A stretch of 41,482 bases of DNA from Desulfuromonadales bacterium (GCA_024636255.1 JAGXHK010000035.1:1-41482); one strand, 5' to 3'; positions 9,335 through 18,800 are shown, counted from the first letter of the stretch. Program-made: numbers and translations. Notes: generated by a model not told the origin, from the sequence alone.

Positions 9335-9894
9335 CGGCTTTTCTCCTCTTCATGCAGCGCCTTGAGCTGCAGTAGAATCTCGCGATAATCGGGGGATCCG
9401 TGCTTTAGGTAGCGGATCGTGCCCCACTTGTCGATAATCACCGTCGCGCGCGAGAACATGGGGTAGCCTTCGCGCAGAGTCCCGAAGAAGATGCCGAGAT
9501 GCCCCACCGTGTTGGAGAAAAGGGGAAATGTCAGGCCGAGGTCTTCGGCCCAGAATTTCAGTGTCTGTACATCGTTGCGGCTAACGCCCGCCACGCGGGC
9601 GTTGAAGCGGTCATAGAGATAGAGGTTTCTCTGATGACCCTCCATTTCCCCCGTTCAGACAGGGGTGAAGCCGGCCGGCACGAAGGTCATGACCAGGTGG
9701 TGCTTGCCGTAGTAATCGCGGTCGTAATCCGCCAGGGTGCCCTGCGATGTGGCGACGGCGAAGATGGGCGCACGCTCGCCGACTCCTTTCGACAGATCGG
9801 GTCTCTCCTGAGCGGCTGCCGCCGGCAGGGCGAGCAGAGCGGCCAGGAGAACAGTCGCCACCGTTCCTGACAGGATTTTCATGGTGGGATGCAT
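9331..9894 (-). CDS. Exported peroxiredoxin-like selenoprotein (in-frame TGA at 9655-9657 read as Sec80)
   Basis: ORFs 9655..9969 and 9331..9645 are in the same frame, separated by one TGA. Joined: ...HLVMTFVPAGFTPV-U-TGEMEGHQRNLYLYDRF..., where PxxxTxxU fits the peroxiredoxin PxxxT/SxxC motif. ATG at 9894 has an upstream aggaagg and a signal peptide. Confidence 0.85.
9609..9639 (-). promoter_or_regulatory. Candidate bacterial SECIS hairpin
   Basis: Minus strand 5'-GGTCAT C AGAGA AACCTCTA TCTCT ATGACC-3': 6+5 perfect pairs with one bulged C and an 8-nt loop, starting 15 nt after the TGA. Confidence 0.6.
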
Positions 9895-9922
9895 GCTTTT
9901 TCCTTCCTGAAAAATGAGGTCT

Positions 9923-10570
9923 TTAGATGAGCCGCTTTTCCTCAAGGCTGTCGATAATCGTATCCACAAGCCCTTCGATTTCCCGCTCCAGCCCCTTCCT
10001 GGCGAATGTCTCGGAAAGAGCCGACCAGATCACCTCGCCGTTTTCGGCCTGATAGAGATTGGTTTCAAGCTGATACACTGTCGCCTCGGTGGTGGTGGCC
10101 GGCGTGCGGGTCACCTGATAGCTGTGGCGATAATAGGCATCCCAGGAGCGATAATAGGGATAATGCCAGCTCGGGTAGCGATAGGGGGAGACGCCGGAAT
10201 CCACATATACGCGCTCCGGATGGCGCACCTTGACCTCTTCCTGGTCGATAATCCGGGTGATCAGAATGCTGTCGAGGCCAAGTTCGCGCACCTTCTCCTC
10301 GACCCGCGCTTTTTCCAACTGGTCGGCCTCGGGAAATACCCGATAGCTCGCAACGGCATTCACACCCCGCCGCTGCAGGGCGGTTGCCAGGTTATCTTCG
10401 GAGAGGCGGCGCAGAGTATCGTTCTTGGTCACCCCGACCACAAGCGTACTCGCCACCGGACCTTTCCCGTATTCGGGATCTTTCCACACCGCGTTAAGGG
10501 TTGTCGTAGAACAGCCGGCAAGAAGATTCAGGCCGACCAGAAAAAGGGCAGATACCAGGATTCGTCGCAT
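9923..10570 (-). CDS. DUF4136-like lipoprotein
   Basis: 215 aa; MRRILVSALFLVGLNLLAGCSTTTLNAVWKDPEYG; Y/W/H-rich centre and C-terminal ...IVDTIIDSLEEKRLI. Confidence 0.6.
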   Translation of the reverse strand: MRRILVSALFLVGLNLLAGCSTTTLNAVWKDPEYGKGPVASTLVVGVTKNDTLRRLSEDNLATALQRRGVNAVASYRVFPEADQLEKARVEEKVRELGLDSILITRIIDQEEVKVRHPERVYVDSGVSPYRYPSWHYPYYRSWDAYYRHSYQVTRTPATTTEATVYQLETNLYQAENGEVIWSALSETFARKGLEREIEGLVDTIIDSLEEKRLI

Positions 10571-10641
10571 AGGTCAACTCCTTGAAAATTCACCAACAAT
10601 TCTAGCTTAAATCGATGAGAAAGCAAGGAGCGGCAAAAAGC

Positions 10642-10806
10642 CTAGTGTCCCGTGCGGTTAGTAGCATCAATTAAATCTGAGTCATTTTGGTCGCTGTCAA
10701 GGCGCGCCGACGCAGGCATAGCCAGAGCTAAGCCGAGGAGGCGCAACGCCGAGAGCGGGCAAAAGGGCCAGAATTAGAAGAGGGAACTAGCCGCACGGGG
10801 CACTAG
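10642..10806. mobile_element. MITE-like palindromic element with terminal inverted repeats
   Basis: Left ctagtgtcccgtgcggttagt (10642-10662) against the reverse complement of right actagccgcacggggcactag (10786-10806): 19/21 identical. The interior is also quasi-palindromic; no ORF. Confidence 0.65.
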
Positions 10807-10971
10807 GGTTTTGCGCGGTTGAGCGATAAGAGGGCAGGGCGGGGGAGAGGGGAGCAGGAGAACGGAGCGCCCAGCGCAGCGGCCCGCGCTCTGCGGTTTT
10901 CACGTTGACAGCCCCGATAGCGCCAGCTACCTTGTGAAACCTGACACGAGCAAAAGCAAGGAGGACAAGAC

Positions 10972-12765
10972 ATGAGCACCATCACGGCAGAGCGGGGCTG
11001 GGATCTTTCCCCTCTCTACAAGGGACCCGGCGATCCCCGCATCGACCAGGACCTGGAAAGCCTGCAGAAACTGGCGAAGACGTTTCGCCGCGATTTTCGC
11101 GGACGGATCGACTCCGACCGCCTTTCCGCCGATCTTCTGGTGGCGGCTCTGAAAAATTACGATGATCTGCAGCGCAAGGGGCTCGTCCCCTACCTGTACG
11201 CGCATCTGCTTTTTTCACAAGACAGCCGTCCGGATGCGCACAAGGCCCTGCTGGCCCGCGTGCGCGAGCTCTGGAGCGCGGTCAGCCAGGAGGTGCTGTT
11301 CTTCGAGCTTGAAATCCTCAAGATCGACCAGGCCCGCTTTCTCGAGATTCTCAAAGACCCCGAAGCCGCCGCCTACGCCCACTATCTTCAGCAGCTGCGA
11401 GCCCACGCTCCCTACACCCTGAGCGAGGAGGTCGAGCAGGCCCTCAAGCGCAAGGATCTTTCCGGCAAAGAGGCCTTCGTGCAGCTCTTCGAAGAGCTGA
11501 CCTCCTCTCTGCGCTTCACCTTCACGATGCCGGGCGAAGAGACGGAGCGCGAGGTCACCGGCGAAGAGCTGCTCTCGCTGCTGCATCACCCGCAGCGCGA
11601 AACGCGCGAACGCGCCTACACCTGCTTTCTCGAAAAACATGCCGAGAACGCCCTGGTGCTCACCTCGTGCTTCAACAACCTGCTTCTCGACCACGCAAAA
11701 GAGGTGGAGCTGCGCAGATACCCCGAAATCATGACCCCCACCCATCTTTCCAGCGAGACCGAACCGGTCATGGTGGAGCGGATGATGGAGGTGACGGAGG
11801 ACAATTATTCCCTGGCCCAGGAATATTTCACCCTCAAGCGCGACCTGCTCGGCCTCGGGGAGATGAAAAACACCGATCTCTATGCGCCGCTTTCCGCAGC
11901 GGAGCGCAAGGTTTCCTTCGATGAGGCGCGCACGCTTGTCATCGACTCTTTTCGCGCCTTCTCAGCGCGCCTTGCCGATGAGGCGGATGCCTTTTTTCGA
12001 GAGGGGTGCATCGATGTCGATCCCGCCCCGGGAAAAACCGGAGGAGCCTTCTGCATGGGGATGCTGCCCGGCCTTTCTCCCTATGTGCTGCTCAATTACA
12101 CGGGCAATCTGCGCGACGTCAGCACCCTCGCCCATGAACTCGGCCACGGCGTGCATTTTTCCCTGTCTCAGGCCCAGAATCTTTTCCACTACCATGCCTC
12201 CCTGCCGATGGCCGAGACTGCCAGCGTTTTCGGCGAAATGCTGCTGACGCGCCACCTGCTGGCCCATGAGCAGGATCCGCAGGTCAAAATCTCGCTGCTC
12301 TGCGCCAAACTCGAGGATATCATCGCGACCACCTTCCGCCAGACGGTGCTCACGCGTTTCGAACAGGCAGCGCATAATAAACGCGCCGATGGCCTGCTCT
12401 CTCCGGATGATTACTGCCGGCTGTGGAGCGAAGAGAACGCCAGACTGTTCGGCGACGCGGTGACAATGATCGAACCCTATCGCTGGGGGTGGAGCTACAT
12501 CAGCCACTTTATCCACGCGCGATTTTACTGCTACAGCTATGTCTTCGGCGAACTGCTGGTGCTGGCTCTCTATCAGAAATACCTCGAAGAAGGGGATGCC
12601 TTTGTTCCCCGATATATGGACCTGCTGAGCCAGGGCGGCAGCCGGAATCCGCAGGAGATGCTCGCGCCTCTCGGCATCAACCTGGCCGATCCTGATTTCT
12701 GGCAGAAGGGGTATGATGCCGTGCGCGGCCTGCTTGAGGAACTGAAGGCGCTGGTGAACCGGTAA
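10972..12765 (+). CDS. pepF: Oligoendopeptidase F (M3 family)
   Basis: 597 aa; zinc-binding HELGHGVH, MAETASVFGEML, WGWSYISHFIHARFYCYSYVFGELL; upstream SD aaggaggac. Confidence 0.9.
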   Translation: MSTITAERGWDLSPLYKGPGDPRIDQDLESLQKLAKTFRRDFRGRIDSDRLSADLLVAALKNYDDLQRKGLVPYLYAHLLFSQDSRPDAHKALLARVRELWSAVSQEVLFFELEILKIDQARFLEILKDPEAAAYAHYLQQLRAHAPYTLSEEVEQALKRKDLSGKEAFVQLFEELTSSLRFTFTMPGEETEREVTGEELLSLLHHPQRETRERAYTCFLEKHAENALVLTSCFNNLLLDHAKEVELRRYPEIMTPTHLSSETEPVMVERMMEVTEDNYSLAQEYFTLKRDLLGLGEMKNTDLYAPLSAAERKVSFDEARTLVIDSFRAFSARLADEADAFFREGCIDVDPAPGKTGGAFCMGMLPGLSPYVLLNYTGNLRDVSTLAHELGHGVHFSLSQAQNLFHYHASLPMAETASVFGEMLLTRHLLAHEQDPQVKISLLCAKLEDIIATTFRQTVLTRFEQAAHNKRADGLLSPDDYCRLWSEENARLFGDAVTMIEPYRWGWSYISHFIHARFYCYSYVFGELLVLALYQKYLEEGDAFVPRYMDLLSQGGSRNPQEMLAPLGINLADPDFWQKGYDAVRGLLEELKALVNR

Positions 12766-12790
12766 ATCGGAAGCCGGATGAGCAGCAGCT

Positions 12791-12831
12791 AAACGCAAAA
12801 GGCCGCCCCGAGGGGACGGCCTTTTGCGTTT
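12791..12831. terminator. Bidirectional Rho-independent terminator
   Basis: aaacgcaaaaggccgccccgaggggacggccttttgcgttt inverted repeat between convergent pepF and the betaine-binding protein gene. Confidence 0.85.
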
Positions 12832-12849
12832 CACAGAGAACTCACCGGA

Positions 12850-13740
12850 TCAGGGCAGCCACTGCTGCACTTTTTCCGGATTCTCATTGATCCAGCGCTT
12901 GGCGCTTTCGTAGGGCTTGGCCCCCTCCTCGCGGTTCCAGACCATGACCTGCTGCATGTCCTCGGGGCTCCATTGAAAGGCGTCGAGAAACGCGTGGACC
13001 TCAGGCATGTCCTCCTGAAGTCCGGTGCGCACGATGGTGTGGATCTTTTCGGCACCTCCGTAGACTTTCTTCGGATCCTCCAGATATTTCAGGTCCCAGC
13101 GGGCGAATTTCCAGTGCGGCGTCCAGCCGGTAACCACGATCCACTCCTCGTTGCGGATGGCATCGGAGAGGGCAGCGGTCATGGTCGCGCCGCTGCCTTC
13201 GACAAGTTTGAAATTCTCCAGGTTGTACTCCTCGAATACCGTCTCGGTCTTGGACATCAGGCCTGCACCCGGGTCGATGCCGATGATCTTGCCGTTGAAT
13301 TTCTCTGCATTCTCATCGAGCTCGGCGATGGAGTCGATGGCTTCGTAAGAGGGGACGACCAGGCCGATTTTGGTCCCCTCGAGATTGGGGCCGAGGTCAA
13401 CCACTCTGTCGCCCATCTTCTCCAGGTAATGGCCGTGCGTGGTCGGCAGCCACGCACCGACCATGCCATCGACGTCACCTGTAGCCACCGCCTGCCACAT
13501 GGCGGCGCCGCTGACCGGGGTCAACTCGACCTCGTAGCCCATTTTTTCCTGCAGGACGGCCTGAACCACGTTGGTGCTCGCCACCTCGGTGGCCCACTCC
13601 ACATAGGAGAGCTCAACCGTCTTTTTTTCCGCCTCGGGCGCCGCGGCTTGTCCTTCGGATTGCTGCGCTTCCTGCTGGCAGCCGGTCACCAGCAGGGTGG
13701 CGGCCAGCAACAGTGCAATTCGGGTCAACATCTGCTTCAT
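12850..13740 (-). CDS. Glycine betaine/proline-type ABC transporter substrate-binding lipoprotein (ORF track start 13776; ATG at 13740 preferred)
   Basis: MKQMLTRIALLLAATLLVTGCQQ lipobox; VELSYVEWATEVASTNVVQAVLQEKMGYEVELTPVSGAAMWQAVATGDVDGMVGAWLPTTH is OpuAC-like. Confidence 0.88.
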   Translation of the reverse strand: MKQMLTRIALLLAATLLVTGCQQEAQQSEGQAAAPEAEKKTVELSYVEWATEVASTNVVQAVLQEKMGYEVELTPVSGAAMWQAVATGDVDGMVGAWLPTTHGHYLEKMGDRVVDLGPNLEGTKIGLVVPSYEAIDSIAELDENAEKFNGKIIGIDPGAGLMSKTETVFEEYNLENFKLVEGSGATMTAALSDAIRNEEWIVVTGWTPHWKFARWDLKYLEDPKKVYGGAEKIHTIVRTGLQEDMPEVHAFLDAFQWSPEDMQQVMVWNREEGAKPYESAKRWINENPEKVQQWLP

Positions 13741-13780
13741 CGATCTCTCCATTGTTAGGGTGAAAGACAGCATCAATATA

Positions 13781-14623
13781 TCAAGTTTTCTTCTTCGTGC
13801 CGAACCGCTGGGTCATGCGATCAAGCACCATCGCGATGATCACCACGCCGAGGCCGGCTTCAAAGCCGTCTCCCGGCTCGAAGCGCTGAATCGCCTTCCA
13901 GACTTCGCCGCCCAGACCCTTGGCGCCGATCATGGCGGCGATAACGACCATGGAGAGCGAGAGCATAATGGTCTGGTTGATGCCAGCCATGATCGTGGGA
14001 GTCGCAAGGGGCAATTGCAGCTTGAAGAGTTTCTGCATGCGATTGGCGCCGAAAGAATCGGCCGCCTCCACCAGGTCTTTGGGAACCTGCTGGATACCGA
14101 GGCAGGTCAGCCGGATAGCGGGCGGCATAGCGAAGATAACCGTGGAAAAGATCGCCGATACCGGACCCAGGCCGAAGAAGGGGATGGCCGGGATCAGGTA
14201 GACGAAGGCCGGCATGGTCTGCATGAAATCGAGGATCGGCATGATCACCCGATTCAATCCGCCATAGAGCGCGGCGGCGATGCCGATGGGCAGGCCGATC
14301 GCCACAGCGATGACGGTGGCGATCAGGACCAGGGCGATGGTGGAGACCGTCGGCTCCCACAGCTCAAGGTTCCAGATCAGCAGCAGCCCGACCAGGGTGA
14401 AAATACCGACCCGGGGTCGACGGGTCATCCACCAGGCCAGCCCTGAGAAGACCAGAATCATCACCCAGGCGGGGAAAAAGAGCATGGCGTCCACCAGAAC
14501 ATCGATGCCGGTCTCCATCAGATCAGACACAGCGCGGGTGATGAAGGCGAAATTTATCGTGAAATAATCGATGACCGCCTCGATGGCGTCACCGATCTGT
14601 AGCTTGGGTAAAGGCATATCCAT
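13781..14623 (-). CDS. Glycine betaine ABC transporter permease (ProW/OpuAB-like)
   Basis: 280 aa membrane protein; PILDFMQTMPAFVYLIPAIPFFGLGPVSAIFSTVIFAMPPAIRLT; adjacent ATPase and SBP. Confidence 0.9.
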   Translation of the reverse strand: MDMPLPKLQIGDAIEAVIDYFTINFAFITRAVSDLMETGIDVLVDAMLFFPAWVMILVFSGLAWWMTRRPRVGIFTLVGLLLIWNLELWEPTVSTIALVLIATVIAVAIGLPIGIAAALYGGLNRVIMPILDFMQTMPAFVYLIPAIPFFGLGPVSAIFSTVIFAMPPAIRLTCLGIQQVPKDLVEAADSFGANRMQKLFKLQLPLATPTIMAGINQTIMLSLSMVVIAAMIGAKGLGGEVWKAIQRFEPGDGFEAGLGVVIIAMVLDRMTQRFGTKKKT

Positions 14624-15804
14624 CAGCTGCTCCTTTTCTCCGCCAGTGCGGCAAGTACCGCCCCGCGGATGATAAGTCCCTTGAGCCGGTTCTTCTCATC
14701 GACGACCGCCACGGGAAACTTCTCCTCGGCGAAGACCTCGTTGATGCGTTCTTCCGGGTGCACGGTAGGCACATCGCGTTGAATGATCGACTCGAGGCTG
14801 GGGACGTTTTTCCTGGCCAGCTGTATGGCGCCATCGGCAGAGACCTGGCCGATCAGGCGGCGATCGGTATCGACCACGAGAATATTGGAGATGCCGATCT
14901 CTTTCATCTTGTGCAGCGCTGTCTTGGGGCCGTCCTTGGGAAAGGTGACGGCAGAAGCCTTGTGCATGATGGATCCGGCGGTGAGCACTTTGGCCAGGTT
15001 GACGTCCTCGACGAATTTTTCGACATAGGGAGTGGCCGGCTCGGTGAGGATTTCCTCGGGTGTACCGATCTGCACGATCCGTCCATCTTTCATCATGACG
15101 ATGCGATCGCCGATCTTGAGCGCCTCGTCCAGATCGTGCGTGATAAAGAGGATCGTCTTGTGGACCCGGCTCTGCAGGGCCAGCAGCTCGTCCTGCATCT
15201 CGCGCCGGATCAGCGGATCAAGCGCACTGAAGGCTTCATCCATAAGCAGAATGTCGGGGTCGATCGCCAGGGCCCGGGCCAGACCGACACGCTGCTGCAT
15301 GCCGCCCGAGAGCTGTTCGGGATAGTTATCCTCCCAACCCTTGAGTCCGACCAGCTCGAGGGCATTGCGGGCTTTCTGCTCGCGCTCGGCGACGGGGACG
15401 CGCTGAATCTCAAGTCCGAATTCGGTATTCTGCAAAACGGTTCGATGCGGCAGCAGGGCGAAGCGCTGAAAGACCATGCCGAATTTTTTGGCACGCAGGG
15501 CGAGCAACTCTTTTTCAGAGAGCTGGGTTATATCCACATCGTCGATGTAGATCTTGCCGGCAGTCGGCTCGATGAGCCGGTTGATGCAGCGCAGCAGCGT
15601 CGACTTGCCGCTGCCCGAGAGCCCCATGACCACCAGCAGCTCGCCTTTTTCGACTTCGAAAGAGGCGTCGCTGACACCCACCGCGAGGCGGGTTTTCTGC
15701 ATGATCTCTTCTTTTCCCAGCCCCTCCTCGATCATTCTGACCGCTCGGCCGGCATCGCGACCGAAGACTTTATAGACGTTTTCAACCTTGATTTGGGGTG
15801 GCAT
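14623..15804 (-). CDS. Glycine betaine ABC transporter ATPase with C-terminal CBS domains (ProV/OpuAA-like)
   Basis: Walker A GLSGSGKSTLLRCINRLIEPTAG, LSGGMQQRVGLARALAIDPDILLMDEAFSALDPLIR, then a CBS-like tail. Confidence 0.9.
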   Translation of the reverse strand: MPPQIKVENVYKVFGRDAGRAVRMIEEGLGKEEIMQKTRLAVGVSDASFEVEKGELLVVMGLSGSGKSTLLRCINRLIEPTAGKIYIDDVDITQLSEKELLALRAKKFGMVFQRFALLPHRTVLQNTEFGLEIQRVPVAEREQKARNALELVGLKGWEDNYPEQLSGGMQQRVGLARALAIDPDILLMDEAFSALDPLIRREMQDELLALQSRVHKTILFITHDLDEALKIGDRIVMMKDGRIVQIGTPEEILTEPATPYVEKFVEDVNLAKVLTAGSIMHKASAVTFPKDGPKTALHKMKEIGISNILVVDTDRRLIGQVSADGAIQLARKNVPSLESIIQRDVPTVHPEERINEVFAEEKFPVAVVDEKNRLKGLIIRGAVLAALAEKRSS

Positions 15805-16050
15805 TTCTTCCTTTCCTTCCTTGCGGGATGGTTATCCCTCCATAAATACGGGTGCCGGAACCTGGGCCGGCAGAAAAACGGTGCTTAAAAGCAGTCAAGT
15901 CAGGATTGCGGGTAGAAGCAATTTTTCGCAGAAAAAAGGAGGGTTTTTATCCCGCGGTTGCGACTGCAAATCATCTTTATTCCGTCAGCTGGCAGCGGTT
16001 TTCGCGTAAAGTTAAAAAACCCACGTCAGAACATGGGCTTTTACAACCTA

Positions 16051-16083
16051 ACAGGGGACCATAAAAAATTCATGGTCCCCTGT
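16051..16083. terminator. Perfect 12-bp hairpin downstream of transketolase (terminator-like, no clear T tract)
   Basis: acaggggaccat-aaaaaattc-atggtcccctgt. Confidence 0.5.
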
Positions 16084-16130
16084 CAAGGCGCGAGGTTCTG
16101 GAAAAGCCGTTTAAAGATCGATTTTTTCGC

Positions 16131-18131
16131 CTAGCTCCGGTCGCTTAAGGCGATCTCAACTTTTTTTGCAAGCTGCGCTCCGGTAAATCCGAAATGCTCC
16201 ATGAGAAGGTCGCCGCGCGCGCTGGCCCCAAAGCGATCCAGGCCGATAATCAGGCCGTCGAGGCCGACGTAGCGCTCCCAGCCGAAAGGGGAGGCCGCTT
16301 CCACTGCGACGCGCAGGGCGGCGCCGGGCAGGACGCTGTGCTTCCAGGAAGAGTCCTGGGCATCGAAAATCTCCCAGGAAGGTAAAGAGACGACACGGGT
16401 GCCGATCCCGTCGCCCTGCAGCACCTCTCGGGCCGCCAGCGCAGGGTGTACTTCGGAGCCGGTGGCGATAAGAATAACCTCCAGGTCCCCGTTTTCGGCC
16501 GCCAAAACATAGCCGCCGCGTTCGCTGTGGGTCGCGTCCGCGTATTTATTCCTGTCGAGCACCGGCAGTCCCTGGCGGCTTAGAATCAGCGCGGTCGGAC
16601 CACTGCGGCGGCTGATCGCCATCTGCCAGGCGACGGATGTCTCATTGGCATCGCAGGGACGGATCACTGTCAGGTTGGGAATCGCGCGCAATCCCGCAAG
16701 CTGTTCGATCGGCTGGTGGGTGGGGCCATCTTCCCCCAAACCGATGGAATCGTGCGTGAACACGTAGATCGGCGCCACCCCCATCAGGGCGGCCAGTCGC
16801 ATCGGCGGGCGCATGTAATCGGAAAAGATCAGAAAGGTCCCGCCGTAGGGAATTAGCCCCGAGGTGTGCGCCAATCCGTTGAGAACTGCGCCCATGGCAT
16901 GCTCGCGCACGCCGAAATGGATATTGCGGCCGCATCCGTAGGCGGTGAAGCTCTGCTCGCCCTTAAGCGTGGTATTGTTGGAGGGACCGAGGTCGGCCGA
17001 TCCGCCGAGCAGTAGCGGAAGCCGCGCGGCCAGTGCGTTCAGAACGATGCCGCTGGCTTTGCGGGTGGGCAGGGGGCCGTCTTCTGTTGCAAAAACCGGC
17101 AGATCTTTGTTCCAGCCATCCGGCAGATGTTCACCCTGAGCCTGCAGGTAGGTCGTCAGGGCTGAATCCGGCCGACCGGCGAGCCGCTCGAATCGTTGTC
17201 GCCAGGCGTCCTCGAGGTCGCCGCCGCGCTCGCCGCACTCGAGCAGGTGCTCTCTTACCGTCTCCGGGATGTGAAACATCGCCTCCGGATCCCGCCCATA
17301 GGCCACTTTCGTCTGGCGCAGTTCCTCGGCCCCGAGCGGCGCCCCGTGTGCCTCGGCGGTATCGACCTTGGTCGGCGCGCCGATCGCTATGTGGGTGCGG
17401 GCGATGATCAGGGAAGGGCGGGGATCGCGCTTGGCCCGCTCGATGGCCTCATCGATCTCGCGAAGGTTCTCGCCCTCGACCCGCTCCACGTGCCAGTCGT
17501 ATCCTCTGAAACGGGTGCCGACATCTTCGCTGAACGCCAGAGAGGTCTCCCCCTCGATGGTGATGCGGTTGTCGAGATAAATCGAGATCAGGTTTCCGAG
17601 TTTCAGATGGCCTGCCAGCGAGGCGGCTTCGGCGGCCACCCCTTCCATGAGGTCGCCATCCGAACAGAGCGAATAAATATGATAGTCGAACAGATCGGGA
17701 TCGATCCGTTCGGCAAGAAAGCGCCCCCCCATGGCCATGCCGACGCCGACGGCGAACTCCTGCCCGAGAGGGCCGGTGGTCGTCTCGACTCCGGGAATAT
17801 CCCCGTACTCGGGATGGCCGGCTGCGGGGCTCTCGAGCTGCCGGAAGTTGCGGATTTCCTCCAGACTGAGCGCGTAGCCCGTCAGGTGCAGCATGGAGTA
17901 GAGGAGCATCGAGGCATGTCCGCAGGAGAGAATGAACCGGTCGCGTCCGGCCCAGTCGGGATTTTTCGGGTTGTATCGCAGGTGCCGCGCATAGAGCAGA
18001 TAGGCGATTGGGGCAGCTTCCATCGGCGTTCCGGGGTGTCCCGATTTGGCCTGCTCGACGGCATCGGCGGCGAGCAGACGGATCGTATCGATCGCTTCGC
18101 GCACCAGCGTTGAATCGGTCTGAGGGGTCAT
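16131..18131 (-). CDS. tkt: Transketolase
   Basis: 666 aa; GHPGTPMEAAPIAYLLY, TTGPLGQEFAVGVGMAMGGR, VREHAMGAVLNGLAHT, THDSIGLGEDGPTHQPIEQLAGLRAIPNL. Confidence 0.95.
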   Translation of the reverse strand: MTPQTDSTLVREAIDTIRLLAADAVEQAKSGHPGTPMEAAPIAYLLYARHLRYNPKNPDWAGRDRFILSCGHASMLLYSMLHLTGYALSLEEIRNFRQLESPAAGHPEYGDIPGVETTTGPLGQEFAVGVGMAMGGRFLAERIDPDLFDYHIYSLCSDGDLMEGVAAEAASLAGHLKLGNLISIYLDNRITIEGETSLAFSEDVGTRFRGYDWHVERVEGENLREIDEAIERAKRDPRPSLIIARTHIAIGAPTKVDTAEAHGAPLGAEELRQTKVAYGRDPEAMFHIPETVREHLLECGERGGDLEDAWRQRFERLAGRPDSALTTYLQAQGEHLPDGWNKDLPVFATEDGPLPTRKASGIVLNALAARLPLLLGGSADLGPSNNTTLKGEQSFTAYGCGRNIHFGVREHAMGAVLNGLAHTSGLIPYGGTFLIFSDYMRPPMRLAALMGVAPIYVFTHDSIGLGEDGPTHQPIEQLAGLRAIPNLTVIRPCDANETSVAWQMAISRRSGPTALILSRQGLPVLDRNKYADATHSERGGYVLAAENGDLEVILIATGSEVHPALAAREVLQGDGIGTRVVSLPSWEIFDAQDSSWKHSVLPGAALRVAVEAASPFGWERYVGLDGLIIGLDRFGASARGDLLMEHFGFTGAQLAKKVEIALSDRS

Positions 18132-18280
18132 GATTATTTCCTCCAGGTTAATTTACCGAAAGATATTCAAGCAGCCGCAGTGCCTGAATTCAAGAGAAAA
18201 TGCCGCGGCGTTCAAAATTCGCTACAATAGAAAAGCGGTCTCTTTTGGCCGCGCAAATTCAGACCCAAAGGAGGTAGTAC

Positions 18281-18736
18281 ATGCTCTACTTCGCCTATGG
18301 CGCCAATCTCGACCCGGAAACCCTTGCCGCACGCGGGGTCACTTTCTCCCGCCTATGCACCGGGCGGGTTAAAAACGCCCGCCTCGTCTTCCATAAGCCG
18401 GGACATGACGGTACCGGAAAAGCTGATTTGCAGGATGACCGCGGCGGGTATGTCGAAGGGGTCATCTACGATGTGGCCGATGCGGCTTTAGACAACCTCG
18501 ATGTCTACGAAGGGGTCGATAAAGGACATTACCGTCGCATGCGCGTGACGGTGCAGACCTCACGCGGGGAGTTGGAGTGCGTCGCCTATCGTGCGGCCAA
18601 ATTCAAGACCGGACTCAAGCCGAGTCGCACCTATCTTGATGCCATGCTGCGCGGTGCCGATTACCATGACTTGTCGCCGGGATATCGCAACTTCCTCAGT
18701 TCGCATACGACCATGGAAGAAGCCGACCGGAAATAA
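18281..18736 (+). CDS. Gamma-glutamylcyclotransferase-like (AIG2-like) protein
   Basis: MLYFAYGANLDPETLAARGVTF; VEGVIYDVADAALDNLDVYEGV; SD aaggaggta. Confidence 0.82.
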   Translation: MLYFAYGANLDPETLAARGVTFSRLCTGRVKNARLVFHKPGHDGTGKADLQDDRGGYVEGVIYDVADAALDNLDVYEGVDKGHYRRMRVTVQTSRGELECVAYRAAKFKTGLKPSRTYLDAMLRGADYHDLSPGYRNFLSSHTTMEEADRK

Positions 18737-18751
18737 AGTGGTGGAGAAAAT

Positions 18752-18800
18752 TTTCAGGGCCGGTACCGGGAGGAGGCATTCCCGGTGACCGGCCCTGAAA
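18752..18800. terminator. Long two-segment hairpin, likely terminator
   Basis: tttcagggccggt ... accggccctgaaa outer stem with inner accggga ... ttcccggt stem; AAAATTTT flank on the minus-strand 3' side. Confidence 0.6.

Noticed and set aside
9331-9969. Peroxiredoxin as a pseudogene with a nonsense mutation
   Set aside because: The only stop is TGA exactly at the catalytic position, both halves are otherwise intact and in one frame, and a hairpin follows; Sec recoding is more economical.
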